A stretch of 64,000 nt of DNA from Ashinkailepas kermadecensis (GCA_034440615.1 JAOTOM010004332.1:62001-126000), one strand, 5' to 3'; counted from the stretch's first letter, positions 34,836 through 47,415 are shown. Translations and numbers: made by a program. Notes: generated from the letters alone by a model not told the origin.

Positions 34836-34987
34836 GTCACGGGGAGGGGAACTCATGCGTCAATGCTGGGCTCAGAAGGATTGAGCATGGCTTTCCCAGT
34901 GGGAAGGTGACCCGACAGGATACAAGGTGGCCAAATTGTGGACGCGTTCGACTGACGTATGACTCCCTGACACGCAAGCGCAGTCGC

Positions 34988-35150
34988 ATGCGTGCCGGGC
35001 ATGTCGTGCATTGTGCCGGGCATGTCATGCCGGGCATGTCGTGCACGTCGGCATGCCGGGCATGTCGTGCATTGTGCCGGGCATGTCATGCCGGGCATGT
35101 CGTGCATTGTGCCGGGCATGTCATGCCGGGCATGTCGTGCATGGCGTGTA
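34988..35150. repeat. GCCGGGCATGTCRTGC short tandem array
   Basis: GCCGGGCATGTCGTGCATTG and GCCGGGCATGTCATG units alternate, giving about eight GGGCATGTC cores. GGGCATGTC is nine of ten letters of a p53-type decamer half-site, but the last base is G or A rather than a pyrimidine, so this is probably chance. Confidence 0.85.
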
Positions 35151-35339
35151 CCGCCGAGTGGGCCGCCGTGGTCGGAGTCGGCGGCTGGCATGTGTCGGGG
35201 GGGGGGGGGGGAATTGTCTGCCGTCTAGCACGAGCGGCGGCTCAAGTGACGAATATGCGCTGTGCTTGCCGATCAGCTAGCAGCACACTTGTTGAGTACC
35301 TGTAGGGGGGGGCGCAATATTCTTCGACGCATTAACTTT

Positions 35340-36300
35340 TCTCGGCATTTACTTTGTACCCGCTGGTAATTAGGACAGGAGGAGGAGGAGGTGACCACAA
35401 GTAAAACAAAACATAACCAACTGGCTAGCAGCTCTTGCACGCTGGTCGAGAAGAGATGCTTCCAAGAAGGCCTGTTATAAGCAATTGTTCTTGCGCAGAC
35501 CCTGCTTTGCGTGGGGGTGTTCCTCAGAAAGCCTTCTTTTTGCAGGAATATGGCCCTCAGGAGATGATCAATTATGGGGAAATGTTTTTGGGACACGCCT
35601 TATTACAGGCAGATATGCCGGAGAGGATTCGCATGGCAAGTCCACGGGGCTCAAGGACGGCGACGCCGCCAAACGGCGACGCCGCGAACTAATCAGGATC
35701 GAGGGGGACAACGTTAACTCCAATATCCGATGAAACATTTGGGTTACCGTACACGTAAGGGCATGGCTGGATGGGGCTACACGAGGTTCACAACATGCAC
35801 GAGCAATATTTCATCTGGGATCAGCACTAAAATGGGCCAGGCCAATGAGAGGTGGAGCACTGTTGCCGGACTACAGCTCTACAGTAGATTCGGTCTACTC
35901 CAATTATCTCATTACTTACTAAAAATCTGGAATAGGTAGAGGTATGTTTCAACAACGTCTGAAAAATCCTCAGTGTTGCATGAAGACACACCCCACAAGC
36001 AACACAAGTATCGACACGGCACTTAAAACAGTGTTTTGTTCACGGTAAATATCGTGTATTCCAAATGCAGACGATCGTGCCACTGTTCAATAAGTAATGC
36101 TTTACAAGATCATTGGCAGATCCAGAGAGGGTGGAACACACTGGTGGCATGTATTCCTTCCCCGATCGAAGAACTGCCACACCCTTTCGATCACATGATG
36201 AGAGAGCGGTGTTCCACAATCCTCCGGTTGGTAGGGCCCAACTGTACCTCCTGAACTGAGTTATTTCTCGGCCAGTATCTCCCCTCCAAAGAAATGGCAC
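35340..36300 (-). repeat. Right arm of the large imperfect inverted repeat
   Basis: This is the complement of the 33470-34500 arm, collinear across nearly 1 kb. The inner end is TCGGCATTTACTTTGTACCC at 35342-35361. The outer end fades near 36300. It could be one half of a fold-back transposon with long inverted termini, or a second copy of a dispersed repeat inserted in opposite orientation. Confidence 0.75.
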
Positions 36301-36655
36301 CTGACGCACGAGCGTTTGCGATCAGAATTGAAACCTTCCACGAGGAGCACTTGATCAGCATGTTCTTCAGAGGCTGAATCAGGGATCTTATGATGACATG
36401 GTTATTACGTTCTGACTTACACACGTACTAACCTAGCGAGAATCTAAAATGATTAAGTTAATTAAAACTTTTCTTCCAAAAACTTCTCCTGCTACCCTGG
36501 TATCTCCCTTGGTCCCGGAATGCTTAAACTCGGATCGAAAATGCTAATCGTCTACTCAAATCGTCCGGTAGCAGGAAGATGCCTCAGTTTCTGCACTTGA
36601 ATACATAATCTGAATAACTTACCTCACTTCTTTCAGCCGTTCGTGGAGCCGCCCA
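36301..36655. other. No gene or repeat recognised
   Basis: Short stretch outside the inverted repeat; nothing seen. Confidence 0.5.
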
Positions 36656-36659
36656 TGAG

Positions 36660-36838
36660 GGGCGGGGATGGCCGAGTGGTTAAGGTGTTGGGCTCCGGGT
36701 ACCAAAGGTCCCGGGTTCGACACTCGCACCGCTCGGGACATTTCCCAATCCCGCGACCCACCGGCGAGACAGTGTGGGCGGCGCCATTAGCCGTGAATGT
36801 GCATAAAGTGCGTCGTGAACCACCCAATAAACAAACAG
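36660..36838 (+). mobile_element. tRNA-derived SINE, plus strand
   Basis: The head GGATGGCCGAGTGGTTAAGG has a good polymerase III A-box (TGGCCGAGTGG, 36669-36679), and GGTTCGACACTC (36714-36725) matches the B-box. The head resembles the long-arm Ser/Leu tRNA class, but the anticodon arm does not close properly (TTGG...CCAA around ten bases), so it is not a functional tRNA. A body of about 110 bp follows, ending AACCACCCAATAAACAAACA. It differs from the SINE at 27.1 kb and is a separate family. Confidence 0.7.
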
Positions 36839-36839
36839 G

Positions 36840-38090
36840 AGCCACCCGTGATGAGCAAATTGATTTCGGATCCGCCAAAACTCCCACAAACACCAGGTTA
36901 CAATTGTCTTTCCGCACCTGATGACAAGCGCGTGAATATATTTTTCTGGAAGTGTGCGCCTCGAACAAATTGCCAGGAGCCGCCTCTGAAAGAAGAAGTA
37001 TCTGCTGACTTATGGCATGTGTTCTAAATATCATTATCACGTTCAAATATGACCGCCAACAAAAAGGTAAATTCAATGAATGGATAAACCCGCAGAACCA
37101 AACCCATCCCCCCCACCCCAACGACCAAATGCCCTCTCTGCATCCGTATCTGGTAAGCATGTAAGTTACTTGTTTTAATCAACAAGCACTCTGTGCTCCG
37201 GTACTCAGGTACTATGTGTCCTGCCATTGGTGCGGCCCAGGTTATCGGTAATGCTTCAAATCAACTGAAGGGATCAGATGACTGACGACTGTTGCCTTTC
37301 TTCGTCCTCCACGCAGAAAGGTCGCCTGAAGTCGTCCTTGACAGAAATTTACTTGGATAATCTTCAAAAACACTTCTTCACGTATCTCATAGTGGTCCAT
37401 ATAGCTCCATTGCTGTTCGGTGTCACCAAATACATGCATTTCGGTGGTACTCTTTTACCCTTGTCTTATCCTCGGTAAAAGGGCCTCTGGTAAACATCGT
37501 AGCTACAATCTTTCAAGTTGTGCGATTAATAACCTTTCGATATTGGCTAAGATAGAGACAGTAGAAGCCAAACATACTACGATGCGGCAAAAACTGAGAA
37601 AACATTCCGGCATCCTCCGAAACCTGCGCCTGCTTTGCCACTGATCAAAGTGGAAGTTGAAAATTGTTACCCAATATGAAAAACACTGCTAAGCCAAGCC
37701 ACCAAGGTTCAAAATAACCGCTCCAAACGTTCAGCAGCTAAAAAAGCAAACAAAAAACACGGGGATACTTTGTGCCCGACCATTCCCGAAATGTGGTTAA
37801 GCCTTGATCAGAGGATCCGACATATCACCAGTGCTTGAGCAGCTTTATCGTCTCCAACTCAGCTTCAGTTAACAATATTCCTCGCCCGACTATTGCTTTT
37901 TTCGCGCAATGACTTACAGCATTGGCATCAAGACGCATCCCATATTTGTAGCTAATGATGCTAACGCTAGCATTTTATGACGAATCATCAGGCGGCTCTC
38001 TGAAGGTTAAATGAAGGTTATGGCGACGGCCAGTGAGCCGACCTCATGAAATAGCCGTGCCATGTCATTGTTCCGGCAGAAGTCCCTCAT
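36840..38090. other. No gene or repeat recognised
   Basis: Frames under 100 codons without motifs. Confidence 0.5.
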
Positions 38091-38095
38091 CGCGG

Positions 38096-38610
38096 AGAGA
38101 TGTTCACCGAGGTCGCCACATTACACGATGCTCCTAAGGACACTCCATGTTATACGCAGATACTTTTGAGTACGCCTCATATCGCAGGCAGATGCTATTT
38201 CAGAGGCCTTACACTACAGGTAGATGTTCCCGCGGAGGCCTCGTAAAGTAGGCAGATGTTGCCACCGACGCCTAACATTACAGGGAGATGTTCCCGCGGA
38301 GGCCTCGTATCGCAGGCAGATGTTCCCGTAAAGGCCTCGCATCGCAGGCAGATGTTGCCGTAAAGGCCTTACACTACAGGCAGATGTTCCCGCGGAGGCC
38401 TCGTATCGCAGGCAGATGTTGCCACCGAGGCCTAACATTACAGGGAGATGTTCCCGCAGAGGCCTCGTATCGCAGGCAGATGTTGCCACCGAGGCCTAAC
38501 ATTACAAAGAGATGTTCCCGCAGAGGCCTCGTATCGCGGGCAGATGTTGCCGCAGAGACATAACATTACCGGGAGATGCTGCTGGTGAGACCACCACATT
38601 GCGGACCGAT
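38096..38610. repeat. 32-bp tandem repeat, about 13-15 copies
   Basis: AGATGTTCCCGCGGAGGCCT plus CGTATCGCAGGC repeats at 32-bp steps (for example 38286, 38318 and 38350). Variants alternate between TTCCCGC, TTGCCAC and TTGCCGT. Copies at the left end (38096-38190) are degenerate. Confidence 0.88.
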
Positions 38611-38880
38611 GCTCTCGGAGAGGGCCGGCCAATACCATTCACTGGCACTGGAGCGATTCCGTCGCTGGCTGCCAATCAGCGGACCAGAAATATCAGCCAC
38701 TCCAGCCTTCCGGGTGTGTCGAGTGCGGTCAGAATTCGCTGCAGCGAATCGAGCTAAATAAGCGAGCGAGCCCGGCTGGAGGCGGCGCTCGCTCGCGTGC
38801 CAGCTATTGAGCGAGCAGGTACTACCGCCGCCCCACCAGTACTGCGGCGCAGCCGATGTGTGTCATCCCTGCACCCGAGC

Positions 38881-39190
38881 GGGAACCGTCCGACATCAAT
38901 CATGAACCGGAGACCGTCCGACGTGAGTCATCAAGTGGGAACCGTCCAACGTCGATCATCGCTTGGGAACTGTCCGACGTCAATGATCAAGCGAGAACCG
39001 TCTGACGTCAATGATCAAGCGAGAACCGTCCGACGTCAATGATCAAGCGAGAACCGTCTGACGTCAATGATCAAGCGAGAGCCGTCCGACATCGATCATC
39101 AATCGGAAACAGTCCGACGTCAATCATCAAGCAGGAACCATCCAACGTCAATTATCAAGCGGAAGCCGCCCGACGTCAATCATAGTTTGC
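38881..39190. repeat. 28-bp tandem repeat, about 11 copies
   Basis: AACCGTCCGACGTCAATGAT plus CAAGCGAG repeats, with ACCGTCC anchors at 38885, 38913 and 38941. The GACGTCAATGATCA segment includes the CRE-like GACGTCA. Confidence 0.88.
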
Positions 39191-39570
39191 AGGCTCGTTC
39201 ATTACGCCCGCCCACTGGCTGCTACAACTCATTCGACGCTATTTCGCGGGCTCGAATCTCAAACTAGCCGTTCATTTTTCACGCCCCCTGGTGCCAACCG
39301 TCGGCTGGCACGTCCCGCTCAAATGTTAATGACTTGTTTCACGGGACGTTTGAGCGGATGACTTATTCAGCGGCGCGCCGGCCTGCCCACGACTGGCCGA
39401 GCCAGACACGCCCTGGTCGCTCGGTATTGGTCCCTCAGGCCCTCAATGACATGACTCTGGCCTGCTCTGTTGGAAGTGCTCTGTGGTACAGTGGTCAGCC
39501 GGCGCCACACAGCTCACGGTGGACTATTGGGGGGTGTGAGAGGTGGTGCTAAACTGCAAGGAATGGATGC
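39191..39570. other. Spacer between arrays
   Basis: No gene recognised. Complementary CCGCTCAAA and TTTGAGCGG near 39318 and 39348 could form a small hairpin. Confidence 0.45.
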
Positions 39571-39574
39571 ACCT

Positions 39575-40190
39575 GTTGGGGAGTCGCCTCCCCACCAATT
39601 GTGGTGCTGTGCTATAAATACTGGTCGTCGCCTCCCCACCGATTTGGTAGTGTATTATAAATACTAGGCGTCACCTTCCGACTAGCTTCGTAATGTATTA
39701 CATATACTGGGCGTCGCCTCCCCACCAATTTGGTAGTGTATTATAAATATTGGGCGTCGCCTGCCCATCGATTTGGTAGTGTATTATATATACCGGGCGT
39801 CGCCTCCCCACCAATTTGGTAGTGTATTATAAATATCGTGCGTCACCTCCTCACCAATTTGGTAGTGTATTATAAATATTGGGCGTCACCTCCCCACCAA
39901 TTTGGTAGTGTATTATAAATATAGGGCGAGACCTCCCGACTAGCTTGGTAATGCATTACATATGCTGGGCGTCGCCTTCCCACCAATTTGGTAATGTATT
40001 ATAAATATTGGGCGTCGCTTCCCCACCAATTTGGTAGTGTATTATAAATATTTGGGCGACACCTCCCGATTAGCTTGATAGTGTATTATATATATTGGGC
40101 GTCGCCTCCCCACCAATTTGGTAGTGTATTATAAATAAGGGGTGTCACTTCCCCACCAATTTGCCTATGTGGTATAAATACTGGGCGTTG
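39575..40190. repeat. 43-44-bp tandem repeat, about 14 copies
   Basis: ATTTGGTAGTGTATTATAAA plus a TAxTGGGCGTCGCCTCCCCACCA segment repeats. Every unit has a TATTATAAATA, a TATA-box-like string. Two variant units (GACTAGCTTGGTAATG) recur in the array. Confidence 0.9.
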
Positions 40191-40194
40191 CACT

Positions 40195-41555
40195 TGGGTA
40201 TCAATGGTTATCTGCGGTTTGAATTGGGTGCTACATGGCAGAACAAATCGGACACTGTGCGTCAGTTTATCTTCTGGCAGTGACCACGTTGTCGGCTGTC
40301 GGACCTCCTCCAGTTGTCAGTGATCCTCTACATTCGCCTGCGCTATGTGACAACTCCCTCACTTGGGTGTGGGAGCCACTGAGTTTTATAATGCCAAGTG
40401 CACTGTTCGCTGGACACTCGTTACAACTGAGGCCAGCCAATCCTGGACTACTTAGATGTGATCTATTATCGGATTAAAACACATTTGTTTCAGTCAAGTG
40501 AAGACCACGCTCCATCGGCGGCCATCTTTTCAAGGAAATAGGATTATACACCATGCAAATCAGCTGGTGTAGAGCGCTGAAAGCTTTACCATATCGCGTG
40601 TGTGTTTGATTATCTTGTGGAGCATCCTTTTGTGTATTATATTCTTATCTTCCTTAAAAATGAGGTCGTAATTAAAAGACGCCCCAGACCGTTAGATTGC
40701 ATTAAACCAGAACACGGATATGCGTTTTCTGATTGAGCACAATGCAGATGGAACGGAGCGCACACATATGCGTATTTCTGGTTTAGGGTAGCATAGATGA
40801 AACGGAGTGCAATTTAAGTCAACACGTTTATGTCAGCATATTTATGTCAACATGGTTCGTGTTGAGTCAACCTTGGTTAAAATTGGTCAAATTTGGAGAT
40901 AAAATTGAACTCACAACCGATGACCAAAATACGCAATGCAAACGATCTCCCAGAAAGATACATTTCAAAACCGACTGTGGTGAGCGAGACAAATAGGCCG
41001 TTCCAGGTGCGATCCACCCTCAGTGTACTCTTCTTTGTTCTCAGAGCCCCTAAGAACTGAGAAAGGATGGTGAGAGCCAAAACAAGAAATGGATGCACAG
41101 AATATCGTATATTCCAACATATAAAAGGCACCCGCCCCCCTCCCCCGATAACCATGCACAATGAGTTTCCTGGAGCGATTTGTTCCCGCCGACTTTGTCT
41201 ACATTAGTGAGAGTCCGGCGATCTTCTACGTCTCTCATTAGTTGATACTATATGTAGCGTGCGCATGCGTCACATAATGGAAGTTTTTCACCAGTGCTGA
41301 CGGAAGACCGAAGCAAATGGAGAGCTCAAATTTCACACTGTTTATAAAATACGGCCAATCCTCCTACTGCCCAGGTAATTTAGCGCGAAATACGAAAGAC
41401 GAAAATGTTTACTGTAAGTCACTATATGCCTTTCAGAAAACGGACGAAATAATGATCGCCTGTAACGTGCCCTTTTGGGTAACCGTTTTCTTTGGACAGT
41501 CTAAAAGGAGTCCATCCTGAACTGCGTTAATCATTACGCGGCCGACCATCAGGTC
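40195..41555. other. No gene recognised
   Basis: Frames up to 94 codons without motifs. Confidence 0.5.
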
Positions 41556-41559
41556 CGGC

Positions 41560-43548
41560 CGTGTAGTGACTGCCACGACTACCTTACACTACTACCTTAC
41601 ACAGTAGTGACTGTCACGACTACCTTACACAATAGTGACTGTCACGACTACCTTGCACAATAGTGACTGTCACGACTACCTTACACAATAGTGACTGGCA
41701 CGACTACCTTACACAACAGTGACTGTCACGACTACGTTACACAACAATGACTATCACGACTACATTACACAATATTGACTGTCACGACTACCTTACACAA
41801 CAGTGACTGTCACGACTACCTTACACAACAGTGACTGTCACGACTCCCTTACACAATAGTGACTGTCACGACTACCTTACACAGCAGTGACTGTCACGAC
41901 TACCTTACATGATAGTGACTGTCACGACTACCTTACACAATAGTGACTGTCACGACTACCTTTCACAATAGTGATTGTCACGACTGCATTACACACTAGT
42001 GACTGTCACGACTACCTTACACAATAGTGACTGTTACGACTATCTTACACAATAGTGACTGTCACCACTACCTTGCACAATAGTGACTGTCACGATTACC
42101 TTACACAATAGTGACTGGCACGACTACCTTACACAGCAGTGACTGTCACGACTACCTTACACGATAGTGACTGTTACGACTACCTTACACAATAGTGACT
42201 GTCACGACTACCTTTCACAATAGTGACTGTCACGACTACCTTGCACAATAGTGACTGTCACGACTACCTTACACAATAGTGACTGTCACGACTACCTTAC
42301 ACAGCAGTGACTGTCACGACTACCTTACATGATAGTGACTGTCACGACTACCTTACACAATAGTGACTGTCACGACTACCTTACACAATAGTGACTGTCA
42401 CGACTACCTTACACAATAGTGACTGTCACGACTACCTTACACAACAGTGACTGTCACAACTGCCTTACACAGCAGTGACTGCCACGACTACCTTACACAA
42501 CAGTGACTGTCACGACTACCTTACACAATAGTGACTGTTACGACTACCTTACACAACAGTGACTGTCACGACTACCTTACACAATAGTGACTTTCACGAC
42601 TGCATTACACACTAGTGACTGTCACGACTACCTTACACAACAGTGACTGTCACGACCGCCTTACACAACAGTGACTGTCACGACTACCTTACACAATAGT
42701 GACTGTTACGACTACCTTACCCAATAGTGACTGTCACGACTACCTTACACACTAGTGACTGTCACGACTACCTTACACAGTAGTGACTGTTACGACTATC
42801 TTACACAATAGTGACTGTCACCACTACCTTGCACAATAGTGACTGTCACGACTACCTTACACAATAGTGACTGTCACGACTACCTTACACAGCAGTGACT
42901 GTCACGACTACCTTACACGATAGTGACTGTTACGACCACCCTACACAATAGTGACTGTCACGACTACCTTACACAATAGTGACTGTCACGACTACCGTAC
43001 ACAACAGTGATTGTCACGACTACCTTACACAATAGTGGCTGTCACAACTACCTTACACAACAGTGACTGTCACGACTACCTTACACACTAGTGACTGTCA
43101 CGTCTACCTTACACAATAGTGACTGTTACGACTATCTTACACAATAGTGACTGTCACCACTACCTTGCACAATAGTGACTGTCACGACTACCTTGCACAA
43201 TAGTGACTGTCACGACTACCTTACACAGCAGTGACTGTCACGACTACCTTACACGATAGTGACTGTTACGACTACCTTGCACAATAGTGACTGTCACGAC
43301 TACCTTACACAATAGTGGCTGTCACGACTACCTTACACAACTACCTTACACAATAGTGACTGTCACGACTACCTTACACTACTACCTTACACAATAGTGA
43401 CTGTCACGACCACCTTACACAATAGTGACTGTCACGACTACCTTACACAACAGTGATTGTCACGACTACCTTACACAAAAGTGGTTGTCACAACTACCTT
43501 ACACAACAGTGACTGTCACAACTACCTTACACAATAGTGACTGGCACG
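41560..43548. repeat. 28-bp satellite array, about 70 copies
   Basis: TAGTGACTGTCACGACTACC plus TTACACAA repeats at an exact 28-bp step for nearly 2 kb. Each unit contains GTGACTGTCAC, a perfect 11-bp dyad. Marked variants with ACAGCAGTG start at 41881, 42133, 42301, 42889 and 43225. All gaps (252, 168, 588 and 336) are multiples of 84 bp, hinting at a three-monomer higher-order unit. Small disruptions occur at 41580 and 43330-43390. It is not a CRISPR array, because there are no unique spacers. Confidence 0.95.
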
Positions 43549-43599
43549 TGGCAACGCCGACATCATCCAAGAGAATACGTCAACATTAATTTAGCTGCA

Positions 43600-43765
43600 G
43601 CTCCACTAACCGACATGACTAACGAGGCTTACTGCTGTTGACGGTGGCTGCTTCGGCTGCGGTAGCTGCAGTACCACTAACCGACATGACTAACGAGGCT
43701 TACTGCTGTTGACGGTGGCTGCTTCGGCTGCGGTAGCTGCAGCACCACTAGCCAAGATGACTTAT
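43600..43765. repeat. 71-bp duplication
   Basis: CCGACATGACTAACGAGGCT begins at 43610 and 43681, followed each time by TACTGCTGTTGACGGTGGCT. A third, partial copy (CCAAGATGACTTATAAGGCT) follows near 43752. A related GCTGCAGTAGCCGCAGCACC lies near 43984. Confidence 0.85.
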
Positions 43766-45800
43766 AAGGCTTATGACTGTTCAAGCATTTGCACATACGC
43801 CTTCATTTGTCCCCGCTGTTTTTGTCTAAACACATTCATGTTTCATTCCATGCAAACTTATCCGCATTCCATCTGCCCAGCCTTTAATTTCACCGCCTAG
43901 ACCTTGATGATGTTCGGAGTGTTCCAGGACTGGTGACCGCGGTGGTTGCCATGGTGACCCCTGCAGCGACAGCGTCTGCGTCGGCTGCAGTAGCCGCAGC
44001 ACCACTGAAGGTCATGACTGGTAAGTCTTGCTACTTCTGCCTTACTTGGGGTCTTCGTGTCTTCTGATAGCCATTTTCCTCTGTTATTATGATAATCCTC
44101 ATCTAAGTTATCGTTTTGACAGATTACCACGATATTCTACAGGTCGATGGCTCGGATGATAAACCCAATAGGCTAATGGAAAACTGGGCCCAGCCCGTGG
44201 AGTCAGGCCGAACATATGGACGATTCAACAACAAGTCACCAGTTCGATCACATACAATCAGATTTTGTATTCCACCGTACATCACTTCTACATGATACAC
44301 GCCTGCTCGGAACATCCCTGTGCAAGTCTGGTCTTATGCAACTGCTCCACCAACTTGGCGTAATGACCACCCACTGCAAGCAATAATTCCTGAAAACACG
44401 CACGTCACATTGAAAACAAGCATCTCATTTACGCACTTCCGATAGTTTGGGGTGGTCTTTGAGTTTAGACATCCCCTGCATATCAACCGAAGGAGCCACT
44501 GCCAGGGTGCCCATAGATTGTCGGCTTCTTCCTTTCATTTTAAAATAAGATCCCACAGCGATCTTGAAAGGAATCGTCCTCGAGTTCTGAACACAAAGTG
44601 ATAAATGTGACAGCAACTGCTGTTGAGCCCACCATTGGGCTGCGCGGGGGTTGGGTGTTTATCGCCTGTTGTCACATTTCGAGATCAATCTGAAATCAAA
44701 TGACGGAGCGCCTTGGAGCGTTCAGTTCCCCTCTGGCCATCAATTTTGTGACTTGCGAAAAATGTTGTCCGGGGTTATCGCGGACCACGTGCTATGGTGT
44801 CATCAAATAAGCCATGTTTTCAGTTCTGCGGACATAATTGTGATTTTCCAGCTATGGTTAGTAGCCAGAAGCTGCAACATGTTAGGGCGATGCAAACCAT
44901 TATAACGTGTCGAAAAGTAAAACGAAGGTGCACGTGACCTTCACGGTGTTACCATAGGCTTAATGGTCTCGGTGAAGTCAGAAGTGCAATAATGCCAGCC
45001 GTATCTGAATGCAGGTGCCACAAAAGCAAACAAGAAGTAATCAATAAGCAAGAGATCAACTGAAATTTGGCATTACAAAATCTGGAACAGACGATATTCT
45101 ACGCACCTAAGCAAAGGCTTATTTGGCGAACTTTCTACAATAGCAACACCGAAATGGCCACTCCATGGTTCGTGCGCGAACTGGAGTCTATTTTGGGTAC
45201 TTTATGTTATGTTGGAAATTAAATACTTGGACTCAGATGATGATTTCGTCAATATTGGTAGACGGCTTAGTATATATAGCATGTGCGTAAAATCCTGTGC
45301 GTAAAATGTCTCTGTATGTTTATTCTGTATCCGAAGAAGGGTCACGCCCGAAATATATTATACCGATTTTTTATCCTATTTTACTTAATATGAGCATTTG
45401 GTTACTTTTATAATTATCTTCTGAGTACTTCATGAAGAAGTAAATGAAAATTATCTGGAATACATCATGCATCCTTCTCTTCAAGCCAGGCGTACAAAAA
45501 CATTGTCCTTGTTTGCTCTTCGGACAAAAGCTCGCATGACAAAAGTTCGTAAGGTGCAGGAGTGTAGCTTTGTATGCTTTAGAAAGGGCACTTGCCTCTG
45601 TCCTCAGTGTTAGTTTCCCCCAATAATTTAAGCTTTTAACATGGGACCATATATGGCATGCCTTCATGTATTGTGCTCTCACAATACATTTAATAAATCT
45701 ACACCTATGGTAAGCTGAGTAGTTCGTAGGACGGAAACTTGTACAGGACAGAGACACGTACCGCAGTCGTTCGTCCGACCAGAATTAGTACGGTGTAATG
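43766..45800. other. 2 kb with no gene recognised
   Basis: Short frames only. A hammerhead-like string at 45331-45353 is described separately. Confidence 0.5.
45331..45353 (+). other. Possible decayed hammerhead-like string
   Basis: CCGAAGAA, GGG, TCACG, CCC, GAAA resembles CUGANGA-stem-GAAA with one core change (C for U). The stem is only 3 bp. This may be a relic of the same class of element as the hairpins at 6.1 and 16.1 kb, or chance. Confidence 0.25.
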
Positions 45801-46290
45801 GTTCGTCTATGGCAAAAGGTCGCATCGCAAATGCTCGACGATCAAAAGTACGTACAGGGCAAAAGATTGCCTGGATGAAAGCTTGTGGACCAAATGCTCA
45901 CCCAGGTCAAAAGCGCGTTCCGAGGACAAGCTCGTCACAGGCAAAAGCTCGTCCGGAGAAAAACCTCGTCCGGGAAAAGAGCTCATCCAGGGAAAAAGCT
46001 GTATTGCAAAAGCTCGCCCAGGGAAAAAGCTCGTCCCTGAAATAAGTTCTTCCAGAACAAGCGCTCGTATGGGACAAGAACTCGTTGGAATCGTAAAAGC
46101 TCGCATAGGAGAAAAGCTCACATACGGCAGAATCTAGCCCTTCCAGGGCAAAATCTCGTCTGGGACAGAAGCTCGTATCGCAGTTGAAAGCTGCGCAATT
46201 GCACACACTTCATGGATAATATAGGCTCCACTAAGATCAAAATTGGCATCACTAAAGCACAGATAGGATAAAAGTTCGCATTGCAAAAGC
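45515..46290 (+). repeat. Degenerate CAAAAGCTCGT quasi-repeat
   Basis: Core CAAAAGCTCG(T/C) variants are spaced 15-24 nt with variable linkers (for example GGCAAAAGCTCGTCC, GGGAAAAAGCTCGTCC and GACAAAAGTTCGTAAGG). There is a small cluster at 45520-45560 and the main cluster at 45810-46190. The opposite-strand version occurs at 50528-50672. Confidence 0.65.
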
Positions 46291-46622
46291 TCGTCACAAC
46301 CTTTTCACCTATTTGTTCCCACAATTTACATACAATTTGTTTGAAAAACCACATGTTTATTAGATGTCTCCCTCCCATGCTTAATAGGGTAAGTAGGCAT
46401 ACACCTTTCAAATTGGCATCACTCATATATAGGTAGGCATGCATCATCTTTTCATTTGTGGAGAAAGGTTCCAAAAGCTGTTTTGCAACGCGGGAAAGTG
46501 ATTATAAAAACATGATCTTTCATAGATAAAAAGTGAATAGGAGCATTTTCCAAAAAACCTTTAATATCGCAGGTGGAGTACCACTTCTCCGCCCAAAATA
46601 CCCCCCCTTGTTCCCGAGTATT

Positions 46623-46641
46623 CAGTGGCGGATCCAGGACC
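46623..46641 (+). other. Possible DNA-transposon terminus
   Basis: CAGTGGCGGATCCAGGACC matches the general form of hAT-type terminal inverted repeats, which often begin CAGTGGCGGATCCAGG. No partner terminus or transposase was seen nearby, so it is probably a solitary end fragment. Confidence 0.35.
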
Positions 46642-47415
46642 GGTTCTGTGAGTCGGCTTGATGCTAGTAGGTGTTTTAGACACACAATGGAGGTAGTAAT
46701 TGCAGTAGGTGTAGCAAATGTAAGGACTGAAAGCCCCAGATAGCCCGGTCAGGACCGACAGACTTTCTGACCGGTCTCTGGAATATATACCGGGCTTTCA
46801 ACCGGTCTGTTGGTTCACAACAACAAAAAAACAGCTGAAAACCTAATGATGGTCATCATGCAACATGTGAGGCACATTTTTACATTCTATGCAGCAAGTT
46901 TGCCATATGGATTCAACAATTTGATGAAAAATAGTCAGATATTTCCAAGATACTTGGAATACAAATTGTTGACAACAGTAGTTGATCAATGACTTTGGTT
47001 AATGCTCATTAGCTGAAACATGTTCATGATATGCAGCAGTGTTCAGGAGCCTGACTAGCAGCTGCAATAGTTCCCAGGAAATGCTTCAATTGGTTCCAGT
47101 AGATATCGAACAATAGAATGTGGTTGGGGCCAGGCTAAAATGTCCAATGCATGGCAAATTAATATCATTGTAACACATGGCCTCAGCAAGATCTACCAAC
47201 AAAATTTTCCTATATGACTGTATAAGCAATCTCCATCATTTTGTTCCAAATTTGTTCATCCACAATGCAAGCAAAATAAGCAAGTTTTCTTTCGGAAAGT
47301 AATTCTTTTTGCATTGGTAGGCTCTCATTGCTAAGAACAAACGTCCAAAATAAAGCATAATTTAACTCATATAACATGTAACCTAATATACCTGTAGGTA
47401 TGAGGTTATATATCA

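Larger units (their letters stand above)
34501..35339. other. Centre of the large inverted repeat (two minisatellites)
   Basis: About 840 bp separate the arms. It is mostly a 62-bp array (34545-34835), a GGGCATGTC array (34988-35150) and a G-rich run near 35197-35211. Confidence 0.7.

Noticed and set aside
34988..35150. Array of p53 response elements
   Set aside because: The GGGCATGTC cores miss the last pyrimidine of the decamer and the array is a simple repeat of one unit.
36660..36735. Functional Ser/Leu-type tRNA gene
   Set aside because: A- and B-boxes are good but the anticodon arm does not close to a seven-base loop, and a SINE body with an A/C-rich tail follows.
41560..43548. CRISPR-like regular array
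   Set aside because: The whole 28-bp unit repeats with no unique spacers, no leader and no cas genes, in a genome of animal character.
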